A DNA stretch of 64,000 bases from Azolla caroliniana. Taxonomy: Eukaryota; Polypodiophyta. A program made the position numbers and the translations under genes. Where the stretch lies: assembly GCA_043228905.1 (NCBI GenBank), contig JBHGNT010000022.1:9114001-9178000 (forward strand), read 5' to 3'. The notes beneath the pieces were generated by a model. That model was given only the letters and a program-made list of their open reading frames with translations, had not been told where the DNA came from and did not search any database. How positions within the stretch are numbered: position 1 is the first letter of the stretch; each line of letters opens with the position of its first letter. This document shows, in pieces, positions 12,801 through 22,545 of the stretch.

Positions 12801-15351
12801 AAAAGCAAAATTTTGTGTTCCGTTTGGATGCAAGATATGGAAAAATGGTTTGGACGATGGGATGCAACACACTTGCTTAATGATGCATCACTAGATTTTT
12901 CTGTAAATGCGGCCTTTTTGTAATACCAATGTATCATGACATGGGAAAAATGTGGAGACTCATGTTTCAACATATTATACTACACATTGTTGCACCTAAC
13001 TACAAAACCGCGTTCTTCATCCATCTAACAAGCAAACCGCACACACATACATGTTAGAGCCCATCCCATTGTCTACCATTTGAACCATTGTTTCCTCGTG
13101 ACTTAGCTTAAACTCACTCCAATATGAAACAAGGTGTTGGGACACAAGTGGTGAGAGTAATCGACTATGCACACTTTGCCCTAAACAAGTTAGGTATCTA
13201 ACTATCACATTTTGATACAACGCTATGTCATTGATCACATTCAACTATACTTTCCATAGATCTTCAACCAAACCCAAGCATTGCACGAATTTCTGTCAAT
13301 CATAATGTGCACCTCAATTGCGACATTCATTCTTGAACATCAAGAGTTGCTACTCACTTTCACATGTATTAGGTGAAAATGTTATACTTTTGGTCTCATA
13401 GGTCATATTTGAACTCTGAAGACAATAACAAGATATACGTATCTATCTATCTCTAACTCACCTATACTTAGTTCCTCTAAGCTCTCCACCTCCTTTCAAT
13501 CAAGAAATGAATCATTTGTTTTTGCATCTATGAGCTTCATCTCCCTCAACCTGCTTGTGTTATTTCTCTCACACATATACTTGGTTTCTTTGAGCTCTCC
13601 ACCTCCTTTTACATATTACTAATCAAGAAATTAATCATTTGTTTTTGCATGTGATTATTTTGCTTTAGGCTAGATTGAGAAGAAGAAAAAGAAGCAACAT
13701 GTCCTTATGTCCTTAAAAATCATTTTGGTTGGATGTATGAATGATTGTATCTAATTGTGGAACATACAAAAGAAAATGCATTTAGTTACCTAGGCCTTCA
13801 TTTCCATCACATATATAACATGGAAAACTACTACCCCAAATTTCAACACCAAAACACTACTCCAATCAAGCATTTTATATACTCTCCCTATGTGAAAAGA
13901 ATATTACCAACAAATAATAGGTCAAACTTCACAACCATATTAATGAAATAAATATCAGCTTGATACCTTCTCATATACTGACCGAGCTAAAGGGAATCTG
14001 AGAAATGTAACCCACACTCTTGTAATTTTGGACTTTATCTTTTTCACGTCCTTTATCTACAAATGCAATGTATGAATAAACATTGAGTCAGCCAGAGATG
14101 AGAAGATAATAATGACCACGGCAAGAATACATCATATGCAAATTTTCGCGGCCCCAAAAATTTCTGTTTCAGTCCTTACCATTGCTGAATTTCCATCAGT
14201 ATCAGATTTGTTATTTTTTGTGTCCAACTGCCTCCTATTATCACCTTCCATGAATAAAAAACGACACCATCGAGAGAAACTTTAATTAGCTACATCATAT
14301 TCACAATAGTTATCAAAAGAATAGTAGTAGATCATTTGCCCTAAAAATAACAGAAATGAAGACAAAAAAAACTTCTTGAACACAAAAAAATAAAACCTGT
14401 CTTGCTCCAACATTCAATGACGGTTTTTGAATCCTTGTCACCCATTGTAGGAGCATTGAGACAAGTCAGAACATCACAAATGTTACACATAAGAGATTCA
14501 ATGCTGCAAAATAAATTTCTAAACATTAATTCATTGATTTACTACCAAGAAACCAGATCACTCATTGCAAATGCACAATCCTAAGCATTATCACCTTATT
14601 GCCAATGAAGCATCACCATTTGTAGTCAATTCATCATCTGTTATGAAAAAAGATGTAGATTAAATACATATGATGTTTATTTCCTCATCATTAGTATTGT
14701 TATGTGCATAGCATACCTTCATTCTTTGTTCCACCATATGAGATAATAATTCTCTTTAGATTTATGCAAGTGTGACAGCTGCATCAATTAATAATAGTGA
14801 GTAACAAAGCCATAACTAATTATCAATTAAAACCAGGTGTGATACTTACCATACATCAACAAAGTTGAAATAAGTAGTAACGATATGTTGAATCATTTTG
14901 TTATTGAAGTCTTTACAAAGTACCTACATTCAGTCATGAACAGCGAGTCATTGAAACAAAATAGTGAAAGGGAAGTGAAGGTTGAGAGCATGGCTGTGGT
15001 TTGAATAAAAGTTTCCAAAGCTTCCACAATACGTGACGAGAAACTATAAAATGCTAAGCCCAGAAGATGTTAGATGATTGGTGTGTCATGGTTATATCAT
15101 ATATGTATTATGTGAGTATATGGACCATCGGAATGAATTGACAACGTGAACCGTGTCTTAATCCCATTCAGAAACAAAACCAAAAGATTGGTCCTCCCAA
15201 CTCTCTGAATTAACTTTCTTACCAAGCGGTAAGACTAAGATATCAAGCATATCAAACTCCCGAATTACACATAGATCTGGCCTAGCTGTAAACATTCAAA
15301 GTTTGAAACCCCATTTACAATACATTAAGAGAAGGTGAATCCCTGTGTTTC

Positions 15352-15382
<31 letters not shown>

Positions 15383-15625
15383 TCCCACAAGCCTCATAAT
15401 AGCAATACAATATCATCCATAATATTTCTCTCTGATATCACTAAGTGTTGATATAAAAGATATGTTAAAGTTTGGTATAAACCTATCTTCTTAATTACTG
15501 TTAGAAAGACACGCCTAGAAAGTTGAAGCGAATTTGGGTTACACATAGATCTGGCCTAGCTGTAAACATTCAAAGTTTGAAACCCCATTTACAATACATT
15601 AAGAGAAGGTGAATCCCTGTGTTTC

Positions 15626-15656
<31 letters not shown>

Positions 15657-17285
15657 TCCCACAAGCCTCATAATAGCAATACAATATCATCCATAATATT
15701 TCTCTCTGATATCACTAAGTGTTGATATAAAAGATATGTTAAAGTTTGGTATAAACCTATCTTCTTAATTACTGTTAGAAAGACACGCCTAGAAAGTTGA
15801 AGCGAATTTGGGTGATTCTTATTGGGATGAAAAAATGTCTCTCACAATCATAACCACGTGAAGTATCAACAGTTTAGATGAAATAGATTAATGGGACAAG
15901 CTATGTGAACTAGCACTAGGTTCTATATTAGTTGTTTGGTATAAACCTATCTTCTCAATTACTGTTAGAAAGACATGCCTAGAAAGATGACGCGAATTTG
16001 GGTGATTCTTATTGGGATGAAAAAATGTCTCTCACAACCATAACCATGTGAAGTATCATCAGTTTAGATGAAATAGATTAATGAGACAAGATATGTGAAC
16101 TAGCACTAGGTTCTATATTAGTTGTTTGGATAAGGCTTGTAGTTCTTAAGTTTCACATCCAATCTCTAGCTTATACATTAATTCATAAACCATAGAAGAG
16201 GAAGTGTTCCACGTCTTCAAAAGAAAAGAAGCTTAAAGATTATTTCCCCAGCCTCAAGTTCATTTACCATTACTCATGCCCTCTTGTAATTCTAGCAAGG
16301 TAAGAAGATCAATCCTCGTACTTCATTTCCAGGAGAAGAAAATATTATCTCATTGAGATTCGACTAAGGATAAAGGCAAGCTGAAAATTTACCAGAGAAG
16401 AACACATTTTGCTGTATATTCTGTTGCTAAAGTCTCCTTGCTTTTCTTCTCTTACAAATTCCATCAGTGCATCTATAGCAGCATCCTGAATTGCAGAAAT
16501 TGCAAATGAACTCACCTCAAAAAGACCCAAAATCATCCAAAACTGAATAGAATTAAATCTTCAGACGGAATTTAAACAATAGTTACATAAATCAGAAGGA
16601 AACTACATACAATCAAACCAGACACTAGACACAATCAGACAAAATTAGCATATTACCAAACTTGCAGTATACCCACTTCAACAGCAGAAAATGACACCCA
16701 AGAATTCCTAGATTTAAACTAAAATCACGTTAACTGAAATCACAACTTGATTAGAGTTTAGCCTCCGGTGAAACCACCTCCGTAACAGATAAAATAACCC
16801 AAATTAGCCTAATGTTAGATCAAATCAAACTAAAATTATAGAATCAAACGAAATTTTGAAAAATAAATTGATAAAAACCAAACCTGTACTGCTGAATCAA
16901 GAGATGGAGAGATTATGATTCGCAATAGAGAATCTATCAACTCATTATACTTCTCCCATATCCAGGTCTGATAAATCGCCTGAGCTTGATCCTTTTCCTT
17001 TCCGTCTCCCTCTTCTCGCAATCTCTTCTTCGCTCCTTCATAAATTTCAAGCGATAACTCTCCCTTGACAAACAGAGAGACAAAGAAGGTCTGCAGAGAA
17101 ATCAGGGCTTGTAACAAAGACGGAGTAGAAACAGAATCTTCTTCATCATCCGTTGCTTTAAGGAGGAGAGAGAGAAGAATGGCGGCATTGTTTATGTGAG
17201 CTTTGGAGCCTTGCAGTTCTTCTCCTAGTCTCTGAATGGACTCCAGAGAAAGAAGACCATTCTGGTTCTTCTTCGTGGGAGCCAT
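6820..17285 (-). CDS. NOC4: Nucleolar complex protein 4 (NOC4/UTP19 family), complete, 15 exons
   Basis: NOC4 is a nucleolar protein needed, with NOP14, for 40S ribosomal subunit assembly and export. Exons in order: 17285-16884, 16485-16393, 14923-14850, 14778-14717, 14637-14595, 14503-14397, 14244-14180, 14056-13967, 10302-10244, 8967-8793, 8625-8452, 8294-8132, 8040-7983, 7354-7249, 7143-6820. All have GT-AG borders and the sum is 1995 nt, 664 residues plus stop. Diagnostic CBF/Mak21-domain text: GGLISVMALSGLFSLITQYG with EYPDFYTKLYALLEPS (exon 10), CLKSPLLPSYLAAAFAKKL (exon 11), SSLWEIDALRRHYCP (exons 12-13) and RRMKQVPLAFYK (exon 15). The first exon holds the plant N-terminal block (SKAHINNAAILLSLL). 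The C-terminus has a Lys/Asn-rich tail of about 60 residues that I do not recall in Arabidopsis. Exon 7 (65 nt) is the weakest exon call, though the frame requires it. Confidence 0.93.
10640..11460 (+). pseudogene. Relic of a Ty3/gypsy accessory (post-pol) coiled-coil ORF, in NOC4 intron 8
   Basis: An open stretch at 10763-11422 (219 codons) encodes an Ala/Glu/Lys-rich coiled-coil. It contains IPAAAHELAAIMQF and TYELV, followed by ALNRIGKKRQGKTR and ALVEVHQELKR. The accessory ORF of element G1 (26,574-28,610) has the matching blocks IPPAAHELAAILQF, SYELV, EIEKIGRKRNAQNR and ALVEIHREYE in the same order. The two are clearly homologous but well diverged. No LTR, gag or pol is attached, so this is a fragment of a related element stranded in the intron, antisense to NOC4. 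It is not a host gene. Confidence 0.8.
11690..12940 (+). mobile_element. Degraded LINE (non-LTR retrotransposon) reverse-transcriptase relic in NOC4 intron 8
   Basis: Translation in shifting frames with several stops gives reverse-transcriptase landmarks in order: GCIMESKVSAWAEK (11,770s), CFVDFKKAFDKV (11,938-11,975), IIGVKQGC (12,103-12,127), the catalytic box as LLLYADHVVVFA (12,254-12,290, last Asp of YADD replaced by His), and a downstream VEYMLKVQKS-like block (12,715-12,750, open to 12,923). The ORF is broken throughout, so the copy is dead. It lies in antisense to NOC4 and enlarges intron 8 to 3.7 kb. Confidence 0.85.
13460..13650. repeat. Two-copy diverged tandem repeat in NOC4 intron 8
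   Basis: The segment CTTAGTTCCTCTAAGCTCTC... AATCATTTGTTTTTGCAT at about 13,467-13,530 is repeated at about 13,580-13,653 with small changes and a short insertion. The period is about 115 bp. Confidence 0.65.
15265..16127. repeat. Overlapping tandem duplications in NOC4 intron 2
   Basis: Unit 1 (15,265-15,538) and unit 2 (15,539-15,812) are 274 bp each and look identical by eye, including an (AT)n run in each. The last part of unit 2 plus the following sequence (15,748-15,937) is duplicated again at 15,938-16,127, period 190 bp, with several substitutions. Hence there are two separate duplication events, the 190-bp one older than the 274-bp one. Confidence 0.85.
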
Positions 17286-18380
17286 GTCTACTTCCTTCCT
17301 GCAACGGAGAAGACCGAGAAGGAAAACCCTAAATTAATGCAGAGGGACGCTAAAGAAAGAGATTAGAGCAGAAAAACATTCGTGATTTCCCGGCAAATCC
17401 ATCACTTAGGGTTTAATTAGAAGAGGGGGAGGAGAAGATTTCCATTTAGCAAGAAAAACATTCTGGATTTTCCGGTCTAGTTTATCTCGGACTGTTTGTT
17501 TTCCTTTTCCCAGGGGCACTGGGGCAGCAGGATTTTGGTCGTACTCCCCGAATGGCCGCCATCGAGCTCATGGCCCCGATAGAGACACATTCGTATCCTC
17601 CCCAGGACAAAGCCAGGGTTGGGCGCCCGTCCAACACCAGCACCATCTGCCCCCCACAGCCCCACAGGGCTGTAGCAGATACCTTGCCTGCCTGCCCATG
17701 AGTTTCTTATCGTGTTTCCGAGTTTGCTTGCCATGTCCCCTCCTCTTCGCCAGGTGGAGAACAGTTCTCGGGGTTCTCATAATTGGACAAATACTGCACG
17801 TAAAACGACGACGAAACGGGCATCATGAGAACCTGCAATGACTTTTTTGAGCTTTGTCGAGACATGTCCCGGGAAACGGAGTTTCCCTCTCGGACCACCG
17901 ATAGTAGCTTGCTTACAATATAATGGGTCGACATTGCATTGTTCTATTATATGACGAACGTACAATTCCTACTTAGTTCCCCCCCAACCTCCTCCCACAG
18001 AATGTCATGGTGGTACCTCATTGAACAGAAAATTTGTTCTTTTGCTCATACATTTAGCACAAGCAAATATGTAACATCAGGGATCATTTTTATGGTGGTC
18101 GATATATGTCTTGGAGGGCAAATACATCCACTTGGATGCACCACCTCGTGTTTCTAGTTAAACCCCCAACCCACTCCATTGATGACAACTCACTGTCATG
18201 TGGTTCCTTCGAGTTCCTATTTTGATTTATCATTTTCTATGTCGATCTTTATCCTCACACCAACACAACAATGGACTTAATATGTCAACATATGTAAAAG
18301 TGCATTACCGCAACATGCACAGGCCTTTATCGAGATCATTACTCCAAACTAATCAAGAGCATTGTTTTTCTTTATCGAGA
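17286..18380. other. NOC4 upstream region and unassigned sequence, partly GC-rich
   Basis: 17,286-17,480 should contain the NOC4 5' UTR and promoter (antisense). The block 17,510-17,900 is clearly more GC-rich than its surroundings and has overlapping minus-strand ORFs of 60-85 codons with no motif I recognise. 17,940-18,380 is unassigned. It may be the remainder of the copia relic to its right. Confidence 0.4.
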
Positions 18381-19163
18381 TAGTTTTTGTTTAATGATGA
18401 ACACGATAGTAATTCCTTCTCTTCCAACTTGAAGCGTGACCTTGAGCTTTGAAGGCATAAGATTTCTTCAACCAATAGCATTAACCAGAGATCGAAGGAG
18501 GGAGGATTCTCCCTTGAGAGGACAATCGACCTTATTGCACCGAACGGAGGTGCTATAGGCCGCCGAGGCATATTTGCACCATTTCATCGTCGTCAATATT
18601 AACATTGATTGACCCGAGGGAGTCCCACAACTCCTTGGTGTAGATGTTGATTGACATATCCCTCTGTTGGATACTATTAAAATCTTGATGGAGTTAAAGT
18701 TTTTGTGCGGTTGTGTTGGCCATGAATATCTTTTTGAGGTTCCCCCACATCTCCTTTGGCATTTTGGCCTCTCCAGATGTAGCCCAACATGTGATCATGA
18801 ACGCATGATGCAAGGCAGTACAACACACGGCTTGTCGTTTGCTCTCATGATGGGTAGTCGGTGTGTGTTGGGTTGGGTTGCATTTCTTGTGTTCCCCCAA
18901 TATAACTCCAATAACCTTGGCCGACAAGGTATTGGTGCATCTTGTACTCCTAAGATGCGAAGTTGTTTCTCTCCAGCTTTTCACTGGGGAGAGAGTTGCC
19001 CATCTGGGTGTTCATGATGGTCGACTTGTGATTTCTTCTTCTCTGTGGTACAAACTATGCAGGGTTGTTGTCACAATGATTGATTGGTTCTTCGTGAATG
19101 TCAGCATAAGCACAACACACACGGATGGGCTTGGATCAACCTACCAATTGCCCTGATACCATG
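18380..19163 (-). mobile_element. Copia gag/leader relic, same family as copia A
   Basis: Reading the minus strand, a primer-binding sequence CATGGTATCAGGGCAATTGG (about 19,160-19,140, one mismatch to the initiator-tRNA type TGGTATCAGAGC) is followed by a leader and gag-like coding sequence. Landmarks are PKEMWGNLKKIFMANTTA (about 18,740-18,700, cf. PKEAWENLRKIFAANTTA in copia A at 49,040) and PPFGAIRSIVLSRENPPSF with LLVEE (18,560-18,470, cf. PRFGAMRTTVVAREKSPSF). Frameshifts break it. Nothing of pol remains. Confidence 0.85.
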
Positions 19164-19196
19164 TAACGAATCGGTGTGATTTTGTGCAGCGGAAGA

Positions 19197-19214
19197 GATG
19201 TGTGTGTGTGTGTG

Positions 19215-19251
<37 letters not shown>
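19197..19251. repeat. (GT)n-(GA)n compound microsatellite
   Basis: A GT run of about 16 nt followed after TAT by a GA run of about 34 nt. It sits between the copia relic and the LINE. Confidence 0.95.
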
Positions 19252-19255
<4 letters not shown>

Positions 19256-20029
19256 AAATGTTTAGGATGACAAGGATCTGTGGTGAAGAAAGGCTTTATT
19301 TTTTGACACTTGGGTTGTCCATTAGGTATTAATGTTACAAATGGTCAACTGATTGAATGGATGTCTAGTAAGTTGAGGGATAAGTTCATGTATTGGAAGT
19401 CACAATCTTGGTCATCTCATGTACACTTGAAGGTTGTATAACGTATTATGGAACCCATGATATTATATTACTTGTCACTGTTGCCATGGACAAAGAAGGC
19501 TTTGCATTCTGTATTGCAACCTCGTCGATATTTGTTGTGGAAGAAGAGGGATAAGTTGGGAATCGCATGGGTTGCGTGGAATCATCTAGCAACCCCTAAG
19601 CGGTTGGGGGGCGCTGGAATTTTGAACTTATCTATGCATATGATGGCTCGTAGATTTTCATTATTACAAGACATGTGTTCAAACTTACATGGATATCTGT
19701 TGTTCAATATTTCATTGAGAACAAGGGTTGAATACATGGGAGGACAACGATTAAGGCTTCATGGTGGCAATTACTGAATGAATGTATTTCACTTAGGATT
19801 ACGTGCTCTTCATGTGTTCAACACTTGGTTACCTCATGGCAAGAAGCACTCTTGTTATGTGTATGGAAACCATCATCTTGTAGACAACACTGTAATTCTT
19901 TGCAAAAAGAGTTACTTGTGTCTTCTCGATTATTATGTTGGCCAGGAAAGGAGAGATTGCACTCTCAATTTAATCATTTGTTTCGTTTGGGGGTCAAAAA
20001 GGTGGGAGATATAGTCGAGGCTCCATCTC
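19252..20029 (+). mobile_element. 5'-truncated LINE, left part (split by element G1)
   Basis: Plus-strand translation gives the C-terminal part of an L1-like reverse transcriptase: YLGCPLGI-like start at about 19,302, then MEPMILYYLSLLPWTKKAL and LGIAWVAWNHLATPKRLGG (19,448-19,620) and ARRFSLLQDM. A stop at 19,438-19,440 and later frame changes show it is dead. The element resumes at 29,437 after G1, and the five bases ATCTC flank G1 on both sides. Everything upstream of the RT thumb is missing. Confidence 0.8.
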
Positions 20030-20485
20030 TGTTACCCGGACCCGGATAGTCAGTTTTACTGAACAAGTGGGAAAGCGTCGAAAACGGAGTCGGTTCGGAT
20101 CGACTGTTCGGATCAATGACTCAGCAGTGAACAAAGAGAACTAAGTTAGTTAGATAATTTTGTAATTCTTGATAGTAAGTAGGAATAGTTCTTGATGAGA
20201 AAAGACCTTCGGTATACCTATAAAAGGGAACCGAAGGCATTGTAAGAAAGGTCGTTTATTTAGTAATATAAGTTTAAGTTAGGAATATCATGTACGGATT
20301 TTGTGTTCTTTCTATTGTCTATGTTGTTAAGTGCAATCTTCCTAATTTATAACTGAGTAACGATCACGGTAATTACCGATTAATATAGTATATTTCCGTT
20401 CGTAAAACACAATTCCTTGTTAGAATGTTGAGTAGCGACGTTCACTCTTCTGTATCGGTAGTAGTTAGTAATTAGCCGATTAACA
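20030..20485 (+). repeat. 5' LTR of G1
   Basis: 456 bp, starts TGTTACCCGG and ends GATTAACA. A TATA box (TATAAAA, 20,219-20,225) lies inside an inverted repeat CCTTCGG/CCGAAGG at about 20,207-20,241, a credible core promoter giving an R region that starts near 20,250. Confidence 0.95.
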
Positions 20486-20496
20486 CAGAAGAAATT

Positions 20497-20513
20497 TGGC
20501 ACGCCCGGTTACA
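20497..20513 (+). promoter_or_regulatory. Primer-binding site of G1
   Basis: TGGCACGCCCGGTTACA begins 11 nt after the 5' LTR. It begins with TGG as expected for pairing with a tRNA CCA end, and the same 17 bases occur in element D at 60,938. The tRNA species was not determined. Confidence 0.75.
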
Positions 20514-20544
20514 TCTGCAATTAAGCAGAGAACAAATCGAATGG

Positions 20545-22545
20545 ATGTCGTATGAAGAGGAGACATCGGTCGGTTGTAAGCGCCCTCGTACAAGGTCAGT
20601 TACGAAGGCAGTGCAGGAAGCGTTCATTGCACAAGAACAGCCGGAATCAAGCACAAAGTGGTCGAAACTTCCTGACTTATCCGATCAATTACCTTCAGAC
20701 GAAAAACAGACGGAAGAGGTATCGTTTTACGACATTTGCGACGATATGCCTTATACTTATTCTAAGTTCCGGGAAGGAACAGATGCGGAAGCACATGTTA
20801 GGGATTTCTTAACGACATGGGAGATTAACCATGGAGCTCAGCGATTGTCGGCAGATGCCGAAGATAAGTCAAAAATCGCTGAGTTCGTCTTATCATTAGA
20901 AGGATATTCCGCCAATTGGTTTGCGCAGAACGGTCTTCAAGGATTTCCATCCTTTGAAGTGTTAACTAGTAAATTTTTACAATTATTTCATCAACAAATT
21001 CCGTAGAAGGATTTGATTGCGCAATTTTATGCGTTATATCAAGAAAAAAATGAAACAGTATCTCAGTTTGTGATACGATTTCAGAACTTACAGCTTCAGA
21101 TTTCAAGGCCGATTCCGGATAATGAATTAAAAGAAGTCTTTCTAGAAGCTGTAAAAGAACCATTAAGGACGACATTGAAAGTGTTCGATTTTCGAAATCA
21201 AACTATCGAACAAGTAATTGATAAAGCAATAAAAATGGGTCGACCACCGGTCAATGTTCAGAGTATGGACATGTCGGCATTACAACGTACATTACCAACA
21301 ATAGAGGAGTTACAATTTCGTCAAGCAGTTCAATGCACCACTTGTTTAAATACGGGGCATTCGGCAATTGAATGTACGTTAAGAACACATTGTACAATAT
21401 GTCATTCAAAATTACATTCAGTAGAACAATGTGAATATAATCTGCTTAATAAAACTACGGCGTCAGTACGACAAATTTTTACTGACAATGGTTACCAAAA
21501 TAACACTAATTTGTTCAATGGTTATCAAAATAATAATTTTTCACAAAATCAGCAAAATGTACAACAAAATCCAACTTTTCAACAAAATCCGGTTCTACAG
21601 CTAAATCAGATCTTTTCACAACAAAATATGCAACCCACTCAAGTAACTCAAGCATTTCAACCAGGTTTTGCTCAAGCCAACCCACCATTCGTATAGAATC
21701 CGAATCAATATTTTCAACAAAATAATCAAAGTTTCCAACAAGGTAACCCACCATTTCAAGGGTTTCAACATAATTGTCCGAATGTGCAACCGAATTCTGC
21801 ATTTCAACCAAATCCGGCATTTCAACCGGGTAATATGACCTTTCAACATAATACTCAAACCGTTCCACAAAATAATCAAATGTTTCAACAGAATAATTTT
21901 CCGCCAAATCAGGAGTTCGGGATAGCACAAAATGTAGCACAACCAAATGATAATACCGAACAATTTAGGCAGAATCGGTATAAAAATAAGAAATTTTACA
22001 AACCAAAAGCTACACGTCAATTCCAACAAAACCCGAGTGGTAATGAAGAGCAGCAATTTAATAACGGCCAATTTGCACATGGAGAGACCGGTGGAACATT
22101 TGTACCCACTTGTTATATTTGTCGACAACTAGGCCATTATGCTAATCAATGTCCGGTTAAAGGAAAGGGTCCAGCAGTTAATATGGTAATACCGGAAGTT
22201 CAGCAAGTAACGACACGCAGCAAAAGCAAACAATCAGAGTGGGAAATTCAGGAAGAGGTTCGGAAGGCGGCAAAAGAATGGGTTGACGAAGCAAATCAAA
22301 GTAATGTGAATTGAATGTTACAAGACAATAACATTGACCAGAACATCGTTGTACAACAGTCATTGGGGAATAAGGAACAGGAAGAAACTTGGAAACTGTT
22401 GGCTGATTGCCAAGTGTCATTGCCACTTACGGGCTTACTTAAGTTAGTACCAAGGTTTACAGAAAAAGTGGCAGCATTAATTGCATATAAAGGTTCCGAA
22501 CAAATAGCAGTACACTACAATTAGCCAAGTAATAACCCTTCGATC
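20545..22545 (+). pseudogene. gag: G1 gag region, in one frame but interrupted by four stops
   Basis: One frame runs from ATG 20,545 into pol at 22,546. It is broken by TAG 21,004, TAG 21,694, TGA 22,312 and TAG 22,522 and by no frameshift. The N-terminal part is a retrotransposon gag domain (AHVRDFLTTWEIN, KIAEFVLSLEGYSANWF). Two CCHC knuckles stand side by side at 21,334-21,375 (CTTCLNTGHSAIEC) and 21,391-21,432 (CTICHSKLHSVEQC). A Gln/Asn-rich linker of about 225 residues follows (21,433-22,110), then a third knuckle at 22,111-22,152 (CYICRQLGHYANQC). Gag packages RNA in virus-like particles. Element D has the same layout with different stop positions. Whether the stops are decay or leaky stops is discussed in the findings. 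Confidence 0.9.
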
